6,405 nucleotides of DNA from Chryseosolibacter sp964563295 (GTDB lineage: Bacteria; Bacteroidota; Bacteroidia; Cytophagales; Cyclobacteriaceae), in assembly GCA_964563295.1 (NCBI GenBank), contig CAZLWX010000165.1, positions 1 through 6,405 of the forward strand. Reading direction: 5' to 3'. Position numbers and translations under genes: made by a program. The notes beneath the pieces are model-generated. The model worked only from the letters and a program-made list of their open reading frames with translations, was not told where the DNA came from and did not search any database. This document shows positions 1-6,094 of this stretch, one piece after another. Every line of letters begins with the position of its first letter. Position 1 is the first letter of the stretch.

Positions 1-78
1 GCGTTCGGCACCATCAAGAACGTAAGGATTTTCAACCGCGCCCTCTCCGACGCGCAGCTTCGGGCGCTAACAGCCTAG
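1..78 (+). CDS. C-terminal end of a LamG/concanavalin-A-like lectin-domain protein (partial)
   Basis: Only the last 25 codons are visible, open from base 1 and ending at TAG 76-78. The residues include FGTIKNVRIFNRALSDAQLR, which matches the usual last beta-strand and short helix of LamG-type jelly-roll domains (pattern G-x-I-x-x-V-R-I-x-N-R-A-L-S-x-x-Q/E-L). Such domains in phage structural genes are usually carbohydrate-binding or decoration modules on virion or tail proteins. Its place directly before the tail-tube genes supports a virion protein, for example a head decoration or receptor-binding protein. The rest of the protein lies outside the window, so the full architecture is unknown. 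The family call is inference from a short motif. A related but diverged copy of this ending recurs at 352-420. Confidence 0.6.
   Translation, partial: AFGTIKNVRIFNRALSDAQLRALTA
4..78 (+). repeat. LamG-tail repeat, copy 1
   Basis: Left copy of a diverged direct repeat encoding the LamG ending. Its first 20 bases, beginning TTCGGCACCATCAAG, match those of copy 2 (352-371) at 18 positions. Downstream the copies agree mainly at the protein level. Confidence 0.6.
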
Positions 79-82
79 GAGG
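77..82 (+). promoter_or_regulatory. Strong Shine-Dalgarno for the 50-codon gene
   Basis: A full AGGAGG lies six bases before ATG 89-91 and overlaps the last bases of the upstream TAG. It is the strongest ribosome site in the window and fixes the start of the small gene, supporting real translation of that reading frame. Confidence 0.7.
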
Positions 83-88
83 CAAAGT

Positions 89-241
89 ATGACTGCTGAG
101 GAAAAGTTGAAAGCCATAGAGGAAGCAATCGAATACTTCTTCGAGAACGATGATTCTATCGTCATTGCGAATCTGGCGGAGCACATCAGAAGCAAGATTG
201 GCGACGAGGGCTTTGCGCCGAACGCGAAGGCTATGGGATGA
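89..241 (+). CDS. Small acidic hypothetical protein (50 aa), low GC
   Basis: A 50-residue protein starting MTAEEKLKAIEEAIEYFFEN and ending at TGA 239-241. I do not recognise the family. The N-terminal half is rich in Glu, Lys and Ala and probably forms an amphipathic helix. A second short helix (about residues 23-38, IVIANLAEHIRSKIGD) follows, so it could be a small two-helix protein. There is no signal peptide, membrane segment or cysteine. The gene is preceded by a perfect AGGAGG at six-base spacing. Its stop overlaps the next start as ATGA (238-241), which suggests termination-reinitiation. Hand-counted GC is about 49% over the gene and near 41% in the first 25 codons, against about 60% or more in its neighbours. 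It may therefore be a recent arrival in the virion operon. Function unknown; translation is likely. Confidence 0.68.
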   Translation: MTAEEKLKAIEEAIEYFFENDDSIVIANLAEHIRSKIGDEGFAPNAKAMG

Positions 242-420
242 GGCAAGCCTTCCTCCGCTTCCCCGACTCGGCAACCGCCCAAAAGGCTTTGCTCTCCTGC
301 GCTCTCGCAAAAGAGACGAAAGACGGCATCGCCTTTGATACCAACGTGGACTTCGGCGCCATCAAAAACGTTCGTATCTACAACTCCGTGCTGGCGCAAC
401 TGCGCGGGATAACGTCCTAA
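238..420 (+). CDS. 60-aa ORF ending in a second LamG C-terminal tail (possible remnant)
   Basis: The ORF begins at an ATG overlapping the previous stop (ATGA 238-241), with GAAGG at 226-230 seven bases upstream as a plausible ribosome site. It ends at TAA 418-420, which shares its last base with the next gene's ATG. The last 23 codons include FGAIKNVRIYN and QLRGITS and match the ending of the LamG-like gene at 4-78, with about 14 of 23 residues identical and a two-residue gap. The first 30 or so residues are not recognised. At 60 residues it is too short to hold a LamG domain (normally about 130-200 aa). It is therefore either the stump of an older C-terminus or of a deleted second LamG gene, or a small peptide kept because its translation delivers ribosomes to the next gene. 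Independent function is uncertain. Confidence 0.5.
   Translation: MRQAFLRFPDSATAQKALLSCALAKETKDGIAFDTNVDFGAIKNVRIYNSVLAQLRGITS
352..420 (+). repeat. LamG-tail repeat, copy 2
   Basis: Right copy, 348 bases after the first, in the same orientation and ending with its own stop codon like copy 1. Of the 14 residues shared with copy 1, nine use different synonymous codons (Lys, Val, Arg, Ile, Leu, Gln, Leu, Arg, Thr). The copies are therefore old, or came from different sources, and the protein sequence was under selection for at least part of their history. Confidence 0.6.
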
Positions 421-989
421 TGGCAACCTCTGACGTCAAGATTGTCAACCTCGCCTTGCAAAAGCTAGGCGCTGACCGCATCGAGTCCTTGACCGAGGAC
501 TCGCCGAACGCGCGCAGCATGAACGCCTGCTACGAGGCTATGCGGGACGCCGAGCTACGGCGCTATGACTGGTCCTTCGCCATCGCGCGCAAGTCAGTCG
601 CAAAAGACCCGAGTGGCCCCGTGTGGGGCGGCTGGAATCGCTACAGCCTGCCGAACGATTTCCTGCGCCTGATCCGCGACGACGAGTCCGGGTCGTTCGT
701 CGATTGGAAGATCGAGGGGATTTACATTCTCTCGAAGGACGCGGCGCCCTTGCAGTTCCGCTACATCGCGCGCATCAGTGACCCGAACTTCTTCGATTCG
801 CTGTTCGTGGACGCCTTCGCCTGCCGCCTCGCGTTGCAGACCTGCGAGGAGATCACTGGCAGCACGGCCAAGAAGCAGGGCGTAAAAGAGGACTACGACG
901 ACGCCATCGCCGAAGCACGGCGCTTGGGCGCGATCGAGAAGGCGGCGCTAGAAGCCCCCGAGGACCCTTGGCTGGCGGCACGGAGGTAA
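420..989 (+). CDS. Tail tubular protein A-like (T7 gp11-like) head-tail gatekeeper
   Basis: At 189 residues it is close to the 196 of T7 gp11. The N-terminus (KIVNLALQKLGADRIESL, residues 7-24) is the family's first helix and 'LG-x-x-R-I-x-S-L-x-E-D-S' turn. It is followed by a helix with YEAMRDAELRRYDWSFA (38-54, the 'RD-x-x-L-R-x-x-x-W-x-F-A' motif) and YSLPNDFLRLI (75-85, 'Y-x-L-P-x-D-x-L-R'). The C-terminal helix (about 125-175) is also typical. In T7-like phages this protein forms a ring of subunits below the portal, closes the head after packaging and holds the nozzle. The start is ATG 420-422, overlapping the upstream TAA by one base. The only Shine-Dalgarno candidate is a weak GGGA at 406-409, so translation probably depends on coupling to the 60-codon ORF. 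It is followed after 4 bases by the nozzle gene. Confidence 0.85.
   Translation: MATSDVKIVNLALQKLGADRIESLTEDSPNARSMNACYEAMRDAELRRYDWSFAIARKSVAKDPSGPVWGGWNRYSLPNDFLRLIRDDESGSFVDWKIEGIYILSKDAAPLQFRYIARISDPNFFDSLFVDAFACRLALQTCEEITGSTAKKQGVKEDYDDAIAEARRLGAIEKAALEAPEDPWLAARR
482..503 (+). repeat. Perfect 8-bp inverted repeat inside the gp11-like gene
   Basis: CGAGTCCT (482-489) and AGGACTCG (496-503) are exact reverse complements around a 6-base loop, about 60 bases into the coding region. There is no T-tract after it, so it is not an intrinsic terminator. It encodes the conserved R-I-E-S-L-T-E-D-S stretch, so the symmetry may be chance. Confidence 0.4.
982..986 (+). promoter_or_regulatory. Shine-Dalgarno for the GTG-started nozzle gene
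   Basis: GGAGG lies seven bases before GTG 994-996, inside the last codons of the gp11-like gene. It supports GTG as the start. The family-typical N-terminus (FNAGELSSLMLGRSD) begins only 11 residues downstream, so no later start would keep it. Confidence 0.75.
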
Positions 990-993
990 CACC

Positions 994-3285
994 GTGGCCC
1001 GCGCCTCGCAAATCCAAAACGCTTTCAACGCTGGCGAGCTATCGTCGCTTATGCTCGGCCGGTCCGATGTAGACAAATACGGCGCTGGCCTGTTTGTCTG
1101 CTTGAACGCACTCTGCCTGTCTCAAGGCGCGTGGACGCGCCGCCCCGGCACGGCTTACCTGCACCAGACTCGGCACCACGACAAGAACTCGCGGCTTATC
1201 CCGTTCCAGTTCTCAGTCACGCAAACCTACGTGCTGGAATTCGGCGAGGGATACATACGGTTCTTCACCGAACACGGCATTCTGGCCGAGGCGTCGCAGA
1301 CCTTTACGGCCGTGACGAAGGCCAGTCCCGGCGTCGTGACGAAAACTGCGCACGGATACAGCGACGGCGACCGTCTCTACCTGTCCGACATCGTTGGCAT
1401 GACGCAGCTAGCAGGCCGCGAGGTCGTCGTCACGAACAAGACCGCGAACACGTTTGAACTCTACGACAGCGACGGTAACGCGATCGACACGACGGACTAC
1501 GACACGTTTACGTCCGGGAAGATGTCGAAAATCCTAGAGATCGAGACGACGATCACCGAAGAGGAGTTGCCCGAGGTCCGCGTCACGCAATCCGCCGACA
1601 CGCTGTTCATCTTCCATCCTGACCACAAGCCTCAAAAGCTGGTGCGGACGTCTGCGCTCTCGTGGACCCTATCCGACTTGGAATTCACGGACGGGCCATA
1701 CGACACGATGAACACGACCAGCACGACACTGACCCCGAGCGCGGCTACGGGCACCGGCGTTACGCTGACGGCGAGCGCGGTAACAGGCATAAACGGTGAC
1801 GCCGGGTTCAAGTCAACCGACGTCGGGCGGCTTATCCGCATCAAGCAGGGCGACGTATGGGGTTACTGCGAGATCACCGGGTTTACCAGCACGAAGGTGG
1901 TTACGGTATCCGTGCTCTCTACGCTCACCGACACGACGGCCAAGACCGACTGGCGGCTCGGCATCTGGTCCGACACGACCGGCTGGCCGCGCTGCGGCAC
2001 GTTCTATGAGGACCGGCTATACCTCGCCGGGGCTGCGCTATTCCCGCAGCGGCTCGACGGGTCCAAGACCGGCCTCTACACTAATTTTTCGCCGTCGGCT
2101 ACCGACGGCACTGTGGCGGACGACAACGCCGTGGCCTTCACGCTGAACGCTGACGACGTAAATGCTATCAAGTGGCTGGTGCCGAACGAGAAGGGCCTGC
2201 TTGCTGGAACGTCTCGCGGCGAGTGGCAAGTTAAGGCCGCGGCGCTGAACGAAGCTATCACGCCGACGAACATATCCGGGCGCCCGTCAACGCGCCACGG
2301 TAGCGCCGACGTTGCGCCGATCTCCTCCGGCAAGGCGACGCTGTTCTTGCAGCGCGCGTCTCGTAAGGTGCGGGAACTGGCCTACGTGTTTGAGGTTGAC
2401 GGGTTCCGGGCGCCGGACATGACGCTCCTTGCGGAACACATAACGCGCCCGAGCATCACGGAAATGGCGTATCAGGAGCAGCCGCAGACGATCATCTGGT
2501 CAACGCGCTCCGACGGCGTGCTGCTAGGCTTCACTTACGAGCGCGATCAGGACGTCACGGCGTGGCACCGCCATGAACTCGGCGGGCAGAGCGACGCGGA
2601 CGGGGATTTTATCCCGGTCGTCGAGAGCGTGGCCGTAGTCCCGGCGCCGGACGCAACGCGCGACGAACTCTACATGGTCGTGCAACGATACATAAACGGC
2701 GGCGAGAAACGCTACGTCGAGTATTTGAGCAAGATTTGGGAAGTGGACGACGAGCAGGAGGACGCCTTTCATGTTGATTGTGGCTACACGCAAGTAGCGG
2801 ACACCGCGACTGACACCGTGACCGGCCTCTGGCACTTGGAGGGGGAGACTATTACCCCCTACGCAGACGGCGCGACACACCCGGCCGTGACTGTAACGAA
2901 CGGGAAGATCACGCTGACGCACAAGGCGACCGTGATAACGCTCGGCTACGCCTATAACAGCGACGGGCAGACGATGCCGTTCGACGGCGGCTCGCAGGAC
3001 GGGTCCAGCCAAGGGAAGGTCCGCCGCATAGCGCGCGTCGGGTTCTGTCTGGTCGATACACTCGGGCTCAAGTTCGGCAAGGACGCGGATAACCTGACCG
3101 AGATACTCGTGCGCCAGTGGGGCGACTTGGCCGGAGCGGCCACGCCGCTGTTCACCGGCGTCATACGCGAGCGCTTCGAGGGGGGCTACGACAAGTTGGG
3201 CCAAATCTACTGGCGCGCGGACGGTCCGCTGCCCGCGACTGTCTTGGCCGTAATGCCGCAGGCGACGGTTAGCGATGATTCGTAG
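994..3285 (+). CDS. Tail tubular protein B-like (T7 gp12-like) nozzle protein
   Basis: 763 residues, close to T7 gp12 (794). The N-terminus has the nozzle signature: FNAGELSSLMLGRSDVDKY (11-29) and GAWTRRPGTAYL (45-56), then IPFQFSVTQTYVLEFGEGYIRF (69-90). Residues about 105-180 form an inserted beta module with HGYSDGDRLYLSDIVGMTQL and TANTFELYDSDG, of the type databases often label 'E1 FCCH-like'. A Thr/Ser/Ala-rich stretch follows (238-263). The beta-propeller-like core has WRLGIWSDTTGWP (320-332), FYEDRLYLAG (337-346), NFSPSATDGTVADDNAV (364-380), GKATLFLQRASRKVRELAY (446-464) and TYERDQDVTAWHRHELGG (514-531). The C-terminus has GLWHLEGETI (611-620). In T7 the protein is a hexamer forming the tail tip through which DNA leaves. 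GTG start with a good ribosome site. The last 11 bases overlap the next gene. Confidence 0.88.
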   Translation: MARASQIQNAFNAGELSSLMLGRSDVDKYGAGLFVCLNALCLSQGAWTRRPGTAYLHQTRHHDKNSRLIPFQFSVTQTYVLEFGEGYIRFFTEHGILAEASQTFTAVTKASPGVVTKTAHGYSDGDRLYLSDIVGMTQLAGREVVVTNKTANTFELYDSDGNAIDTTDYDTFTSGKMSKILEIETTITEEELPEVRVTQSADTLFIFHPDHKPQKLVRTSALSWTLSDLEFTDGPYDTMNTTSTTLTPSAATGTGVTLTASAVTGINGDAGFKSTDVGRLIRIKQGDVWGYCEITGFTSTKVVTVSVLSTLTDTTAKTDWRLGIWSDTTGWPRCGTFYEDRLYLAGAALFPQRLDGSKTGLYTNFSPSATDGTVADDNAVAFTLNADDVNAIKWLVPNEKGLLAGTSRGEWQVKAAALNEAITPTNISGRPSTRHGSADVAPISSGKATLFLQRASRKVRELAYVFEVDGFRAPDMTLLAEHITRPSITEMAYQEQPQTIIWSTRSDGVLLGFTYERDQDVTAWHRHELGGQSDADGDFIPVVESVAVVPAPDATRDELYMVVQRYINGGEKRYVEYLSKIWEVDDEQEDAFHVDCGYTQVADTATDTVTGLWHLEGETITPYADGATHPAVTVTNGKITLTHKATVITLGYAYNSDGQTMPFDGGSQDGSSQGKVRRIARVGFCLVDTLGLKFGKDADNLTEILVRQWGDLAGAATPLFTGVIRERFEGGYDKLGQIYWRADGPLPATVLAVMPQATVSDDS
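2091..2109 (+). repeat. Perfect 8-bp hairpin with 3-base loop inside the nozzle gene
   Basis: GCCGTCGG (2091-2098), loop CTA, CCGACGGC (2102-2109). A run of five T's (2085-2089) lies before the stem, not after it, and no T-run follows, so it is not a normal + strand terminator. On the - strand the stem would be followed by an A-run, so it is not a terminator there either. It encodes the conserved S-P-S-A-T-D-G region (residues 366-372). Confidence 0.45.
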
Positions 3286-3697
3286 AGTCGTCCCGTTCCG
3301 CCGCTGGCACGCGGCTTGGCTCATGGAACACGGCACAGCGGAAGCGCTGAGTCTGTTCGACACGGATACGATGATCTGCTTGGAGAAGCAGAACAGTTGG
3401 ACGCTGGTTGTAGACGGGGACCCGGTTATCTGCGGCGGCACAATAACGCAATGGCCGGGCCGAAGCATGGCGTGGGCCCACCTTAGCACACTGGCCGCGC
3501 CGCACATGCTCTACATAACGCGCGGAGTCCGGCGTCTCTTGGCGGAGGTTCCGGGCCGCATTGAGGTGACGGTGCGCTGTGACTTCGCAAAGGGGCACGC
3601 ATGGGCCCGCATGTTGGGATTCGAGATCGAGACGCCGGTGTTGCGCGCTTTCGGGCCAGCCGGTGAAGATCACACAGGCTATGTGAGGTTTAACTAA
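3275..3697 (+). CDS. GNAT-fold gp13-like virion-associated protein
   Basis: 140 residues; T7 gp13 is 138, and gene order agrees. Residues 41-57 (SWTLVVDGDPVICGGTI) give the paired strands 'W-x-L-V-V-D-G-x-P-V-x-C-G-G', followed by WPGRSMAWAHLS (60-71). A strand and helix follow (MLYITRGVRRLLAEV, 78-92), then IEVTVRCDFAKGHAWARMLGFEIET (96-120), the GNAT-like 'A-x-x-W-A-x-x-L-G-F' motif, and GPAGEDHTGYVRF (127-139). Where active acetyltransferases carry the R/Q-x-x-G-x-G/A pyrophosphate loop, this protein has TRGVRRLL with only one glycine, so acetyl-CoA binding is doubtful. In T7, gp13 is needed for proper virion morphogenesis. Phages of this kind often annotate the gene as acetyltransferase, but enzyme activity is inference. 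The start overlaps the nozzle gene by 11 bases, with only a weak GACGG (3264-3268) as ribosome site, implying coupled translation. Confidence 0.72.
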   Translation: MIRRVVPFRRWHAAWLMEHGTAEALSLFDTDTMICLEKQNSWTLVVDGDPVICGGTITQWPGRSMAWAHLSTLAAPHMLYITRGVRRLLAEVPGRIEVTVRCDFAKGHAWARMLGFEIETPVLRAFGPAGEDHTGYVRFN

Positions 3698-3698
3698 G

Positions 3699-4169
3699 AT
3701 GGCTGCCGCAGTTCCGTTCATCATCGCCGCCAGCGCGGTTGTCAGCGCGGTAGGCGCCATACAGCAAGGCAAGGCCGCCGAGGCCGCTGCCAACTTCAAC
3801 GCGACCGTTGCGCAGCAGAACGCTCAGATCGTTCGCACGCAGGCGAAGGCGGACGCACGCCAATCGGAACGCGAAACCTATTTGAGGCTAGGCGCCATCC
3901 GTGCCGCGCAGGGCAAGAGCGGCGGCGCGGCTGGCGAGGGTAGCGTGCTGGACATTCTCGGGGACACCGCGGCGCAGGGCGAGCTAGAGAAGCAGGACAT
4001 AATCTACCGCGGGGAACTACGCGCCCGCGGCTTCACGAACGACGCCACGCTCGACATCGCGCAGGGGAAAGCGGCCAAGACGGCGGGCTACCTCAAGGCG
4101 GGGACCGATCTACTCAGCGGCGGCGTGAACGCCTACGGCGCCTACACGAAGCTTAACAGGACCACATAA
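3699..4169 (+). CDS. Internal virion core / ejection protein, T7 gp14-like
   Basis: 156 residues (T7 gp14 is 196). A short hydrophobic helix occupies residues 5-21 (VPFIIAASAVVSAVGAI). A long Ala/Gln/Arg-rich amphipathic helix follows (22-70), with the typical 'A-x-x-N-A-x-V-A-x-x-N-A' and R-x-x-A-x-A-D-A-R patterns. The hallmark GSVLDILGDTAAQGELEKQDI (81-101) and YRGELRARGF (103-112) come next, then a Gly/Ala-rich tail (AGTDLLSGGVNAYGAY, 134-149). In T7-like phages this protein lies in the internal core and is ejected first, probably forming the outer-membrane part of the DNA channel. The hydrophobic N-terminus fits a membrane-inserting role. ATG lies one base after the upstream TAA, with GAGG (3685-3688) ten bases ahead. 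The stop overlaps the next ATG by one base. Confidence 0.78.
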   Translation: MAAAVPFIIAASAVVSAVGAIQQGKAAEAAANFNATVAQQNAQIVRTQAKADARQSERETYLRLGAIRAAQGKSGGAAGEGSVLDILGDTAAQGELEKQDIIYRGELRARGFTNDATLDIAQGKAAKTAGYLKAGTDLLSGGVNAYGAYTKLNRTT

Positions 4170-6091
4170 TGGCGCGTTTACCGACCTACACAGCTAACCT
4201 CGGCGGGCCGATCACGTTCGGCGGACGCCGCGCTACGGCTGCCGACTTCGGCGGCACTGACTTATCCTCTGGCGCGAAAACCGTCCAGAAGGCGGCTATG
4301 TCGTATCTGTCGTCTGTCGAGGACGAGGAATCGCGCACGGTGCTGGTGCAACAGGCACAGATTCGCGCCAAGTATGCGAAGCGGCTGGACGAAGCGGCGA
4401 CGAACGGCGAGGACCTCGAAAAAATCCGCGAGGATTTGGACAACGACCTCGCGGGAGTGTCCGAGAACTTGCAGACGAAAAAGGGCCTTGAGACGGCCAC
4501 TTTGCACGCTGCAAACACCGGCGCGATCTTCGACACGGCCGCAAACCAGATCGCCGTGCGGCGCGCGGCTTCCGCTGCCCGACTGGCCGGTGCGAACTTC
4601 TTGACCAGCACCGGGGAACTCGTCTCAACGAACCCGGCGTATCTCCCGCAAGCGGAGAAGGACGTCGATGATTTCGTCACGACGCTATCGAAGATACCGC
4701 CGGGACAGCGCGCGGAGATCGCGCAATCGCTGAAAGAGAACCTGAACGTGGCCGCGGCTATGGCAAACCTGCGGGCCGATCCGGACGGCACGAAGTCCGC
4801 GCTCGAAAGCGGCAAATACACGATCACGCCGAAGCAGCGCGAGCAGCTTATCGGTGAGGCGAACACGGCTGTGCGCGCCCGGCGCGCCGAGGAATCCTAC
4901 GAGCGCGCGCAGAAAGAGTTCGACATCCGCCAGCGGGACGACAAAGCGCGCGATGAACACTTCAAGTCGATCATCGAGGGCAGCGCCACGCGCGGGGGCA
5001 TCATGGCCGACGACAACCTGCGCCCGGAGACGCGCGAGCATCTTATCCTGCTCATGGAAGCGCGGGCGAAAGGCATGGCGCGCGGCACGGAGGGGAAATC
5101 GGACCCGCAGGTTTACCGCGATCTCTGGCTGCGCGTGAACGCACAGGACGGCGACCCGACCAAGATTTTCAACAGCACGGCCATCGTGGAAGCAGTTGCC
5201 GCTGGCACGCTCAACACGACGGACGCGAACAGGCTCAACACGCTCATCGCTAACCAGCGCGACGAGAACAATCGCACGTTTGGCTCGCGCTTGAACCTCC
5301 GGTTGCAGTCGGTGATCCAGAGCATGCGCGCCAGCCCGCAGTTCGCGGCGCAGCCCGAACTCGCCGCGGCTATGCAAATCGAGATCGTGAACCGCGCCGA
5401 GCAGCGCGCGGCCGAACTGCGCAAAGACAACAAGGACCCGGCATCGCTGTTGGACCCGAACTCGAAAGACTACCTGTTCACGCCGGACCTGCTCAAGACC
5501 GTGCAGCACGACGTTCAGTCCGCGCGGAACTCGCAGATTCCGAAGCCGCCGCAGGTGAGCAGCGACGCGGACCTTCTGGCCATCCCGGTCGGTGGCGTGT
5601 TCATCGACCCGAACGGCGTCATGCGATATAAGACGCAGGCCATGCAGGACGCGATCACGAAGGCGAATACGCCGAGCGACGAGGACCTGTTCAAGCAGTG
5701 GATGCTGGACACAGGCGGCGTGTTGAAGCCCGGCCAGAACCAGCTTGAAGCGTTCAACGAGTGGAAGGCCAGCCGTGGCGGGAAGGACCTCGGGTATGGC
5801 AAGCGCGCGGACGGCACCCAGAAAGGGCCCGGATTCTTCGGGGAGTTGCAGGACCCGGATGGCCGCGTATCGACTGAAATCAGCGTCGGCGTGAAGATCG
5901 ACGGGAAAGAGACTCAGATACCGCTGCTCGTGCCGGGGCTGACGCGCAAAGAGATCGACTATCTCTTGGCCGGAGGCTCTCCGACCCCGGCCATCGTCAA
6001 CAAGGCCGCGGAACACGCTCTTGCGCGGATACACGCCGGAAAGTCCCCGTTCGCGCAGCAGGGCGAGCAAGTAACACCACCGAAAGGTTAA
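4169..6091 (+). CDS. Large internal virion protein, T7 gp15-like
   Basis: 640 residues (T7 gp15 is 747), mostly alpha-helical and charged, with no signal peptide or membrane segment. It opens with a family-like extended leader (LPTYTANLGGPITFGGRR, 4-21). Long helices with Ala/Glu/Arg/Lys periodicity cover 32-130, 160-300 and 355-455, with likely coiled coil at 229-268. A short segment DLLAIPVGGVFIDPNGVMRY (468-487) is a recurring phage motif. The end (541-630) is a compact module with GYGKRADG, KGPGFFGELQDPDG, VSTEISVGV, GKETQIPLLVPGLT and AGKSPF. By position it should be the middle partner of the gp14-15-16 ejection proteins, sitting in the head core and then lining the periplasmic channel. 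No transglycosylase motif was seen. TAATG overlap with the upstream gene; AGGA (4158-4161) is seven bases before the start. Confidence 0.75.
   Translation: MARLPTYTANLGGPITFGGRRATAADFGGTDLSSGAKTVQKAAMSYLSSVEDEESRTVLVQQAQIRAKYAKRLDEAATNGEDLEKIREDLDNDLAGVSENLQTKKGLETATLHAANTGAIFDTAANQIAVRRAASAARLAGANFLTSTGELVSTNPAYLPQAEKDVDDFVTTLSKIPPGQRAEIAQSLKENLNVAAAMANLRADPDGTKSALESGKYTITPKQREQLIGEANTAVRARRAEESYERAQKEFDIRQRDDKARDEHFKSIIEGSATRGGIMADDNLRPETREHLILLMEARAKGMARGTEGKSDPQVYRDLWLRVNAQDGDPTKIFNSTAIVEAVAAGTLNTTDANRLNTLIANQRDENNRTFGSRLNLRLQSVIQSMRASPQFAAQPELAAAMQIEIVNRAEQRAAELRKDNKDPASLLDPNSKDYLFTPDLLKTVQHDVQSARNSQIPKPPQVSSDADLLAIPVGGVFIDPNGVMRYKTQAMQDAITKANTPSDEDLFKQWMLDTGGVLKPGQNQLEAFNEWKASRGGKDLGYGKRADGTQKGPGFFGELQDPDGRVSTEISVGVKIDGKETQIPLLVPGLTRKEIDYLLAGGSPTPAIVNKAAEHALARIHAGKSPFAQQGEQVTPPKG
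6083..6087 (+). promoter_or_regulatory. Shine-Dalgarno-like site for the gp16-like gene
   Basis: AAAGG lies seven bases before ATG 6095-6097, in the last codons of the gp15-like gene. It supports this start over the in-frame ATG 6128-6130, which would remove the first 11 residues. Confidence 0.5.
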
Positions 6092-6094
6092 TAG

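Noticed and set aside
89..420. Programmed frameshift joining the 50- and 60-codon ORFs
   Set aside because: No slippery heptamer is visible at the ATGA junction, the second ORF has its own ATG and GAAGG site, and stop-start overlap explains the arrangement.
67..426. - strand open frame of 119 codons over the small-gene region
   Set aside because: The + strand genes here have a perfect ribosome site and coupled junctions, while this frame has neither. An opposite-strand gene would be isolated in the operon.
2840..2860. AGGGGG...CCCCCT inverted repeat as a terminator
   Set aside because: The stem is only 6 bp with a 9-base loop, lies inside the nozzle coding region and is not followed by a T-tract.
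2524..3507. - strand open frame of 327 codons
   Set aside because: It is antisense to the well-supported nozzle gene and its overlap with the GNAT-fold gene. It has shadow-like composition and no family motif.
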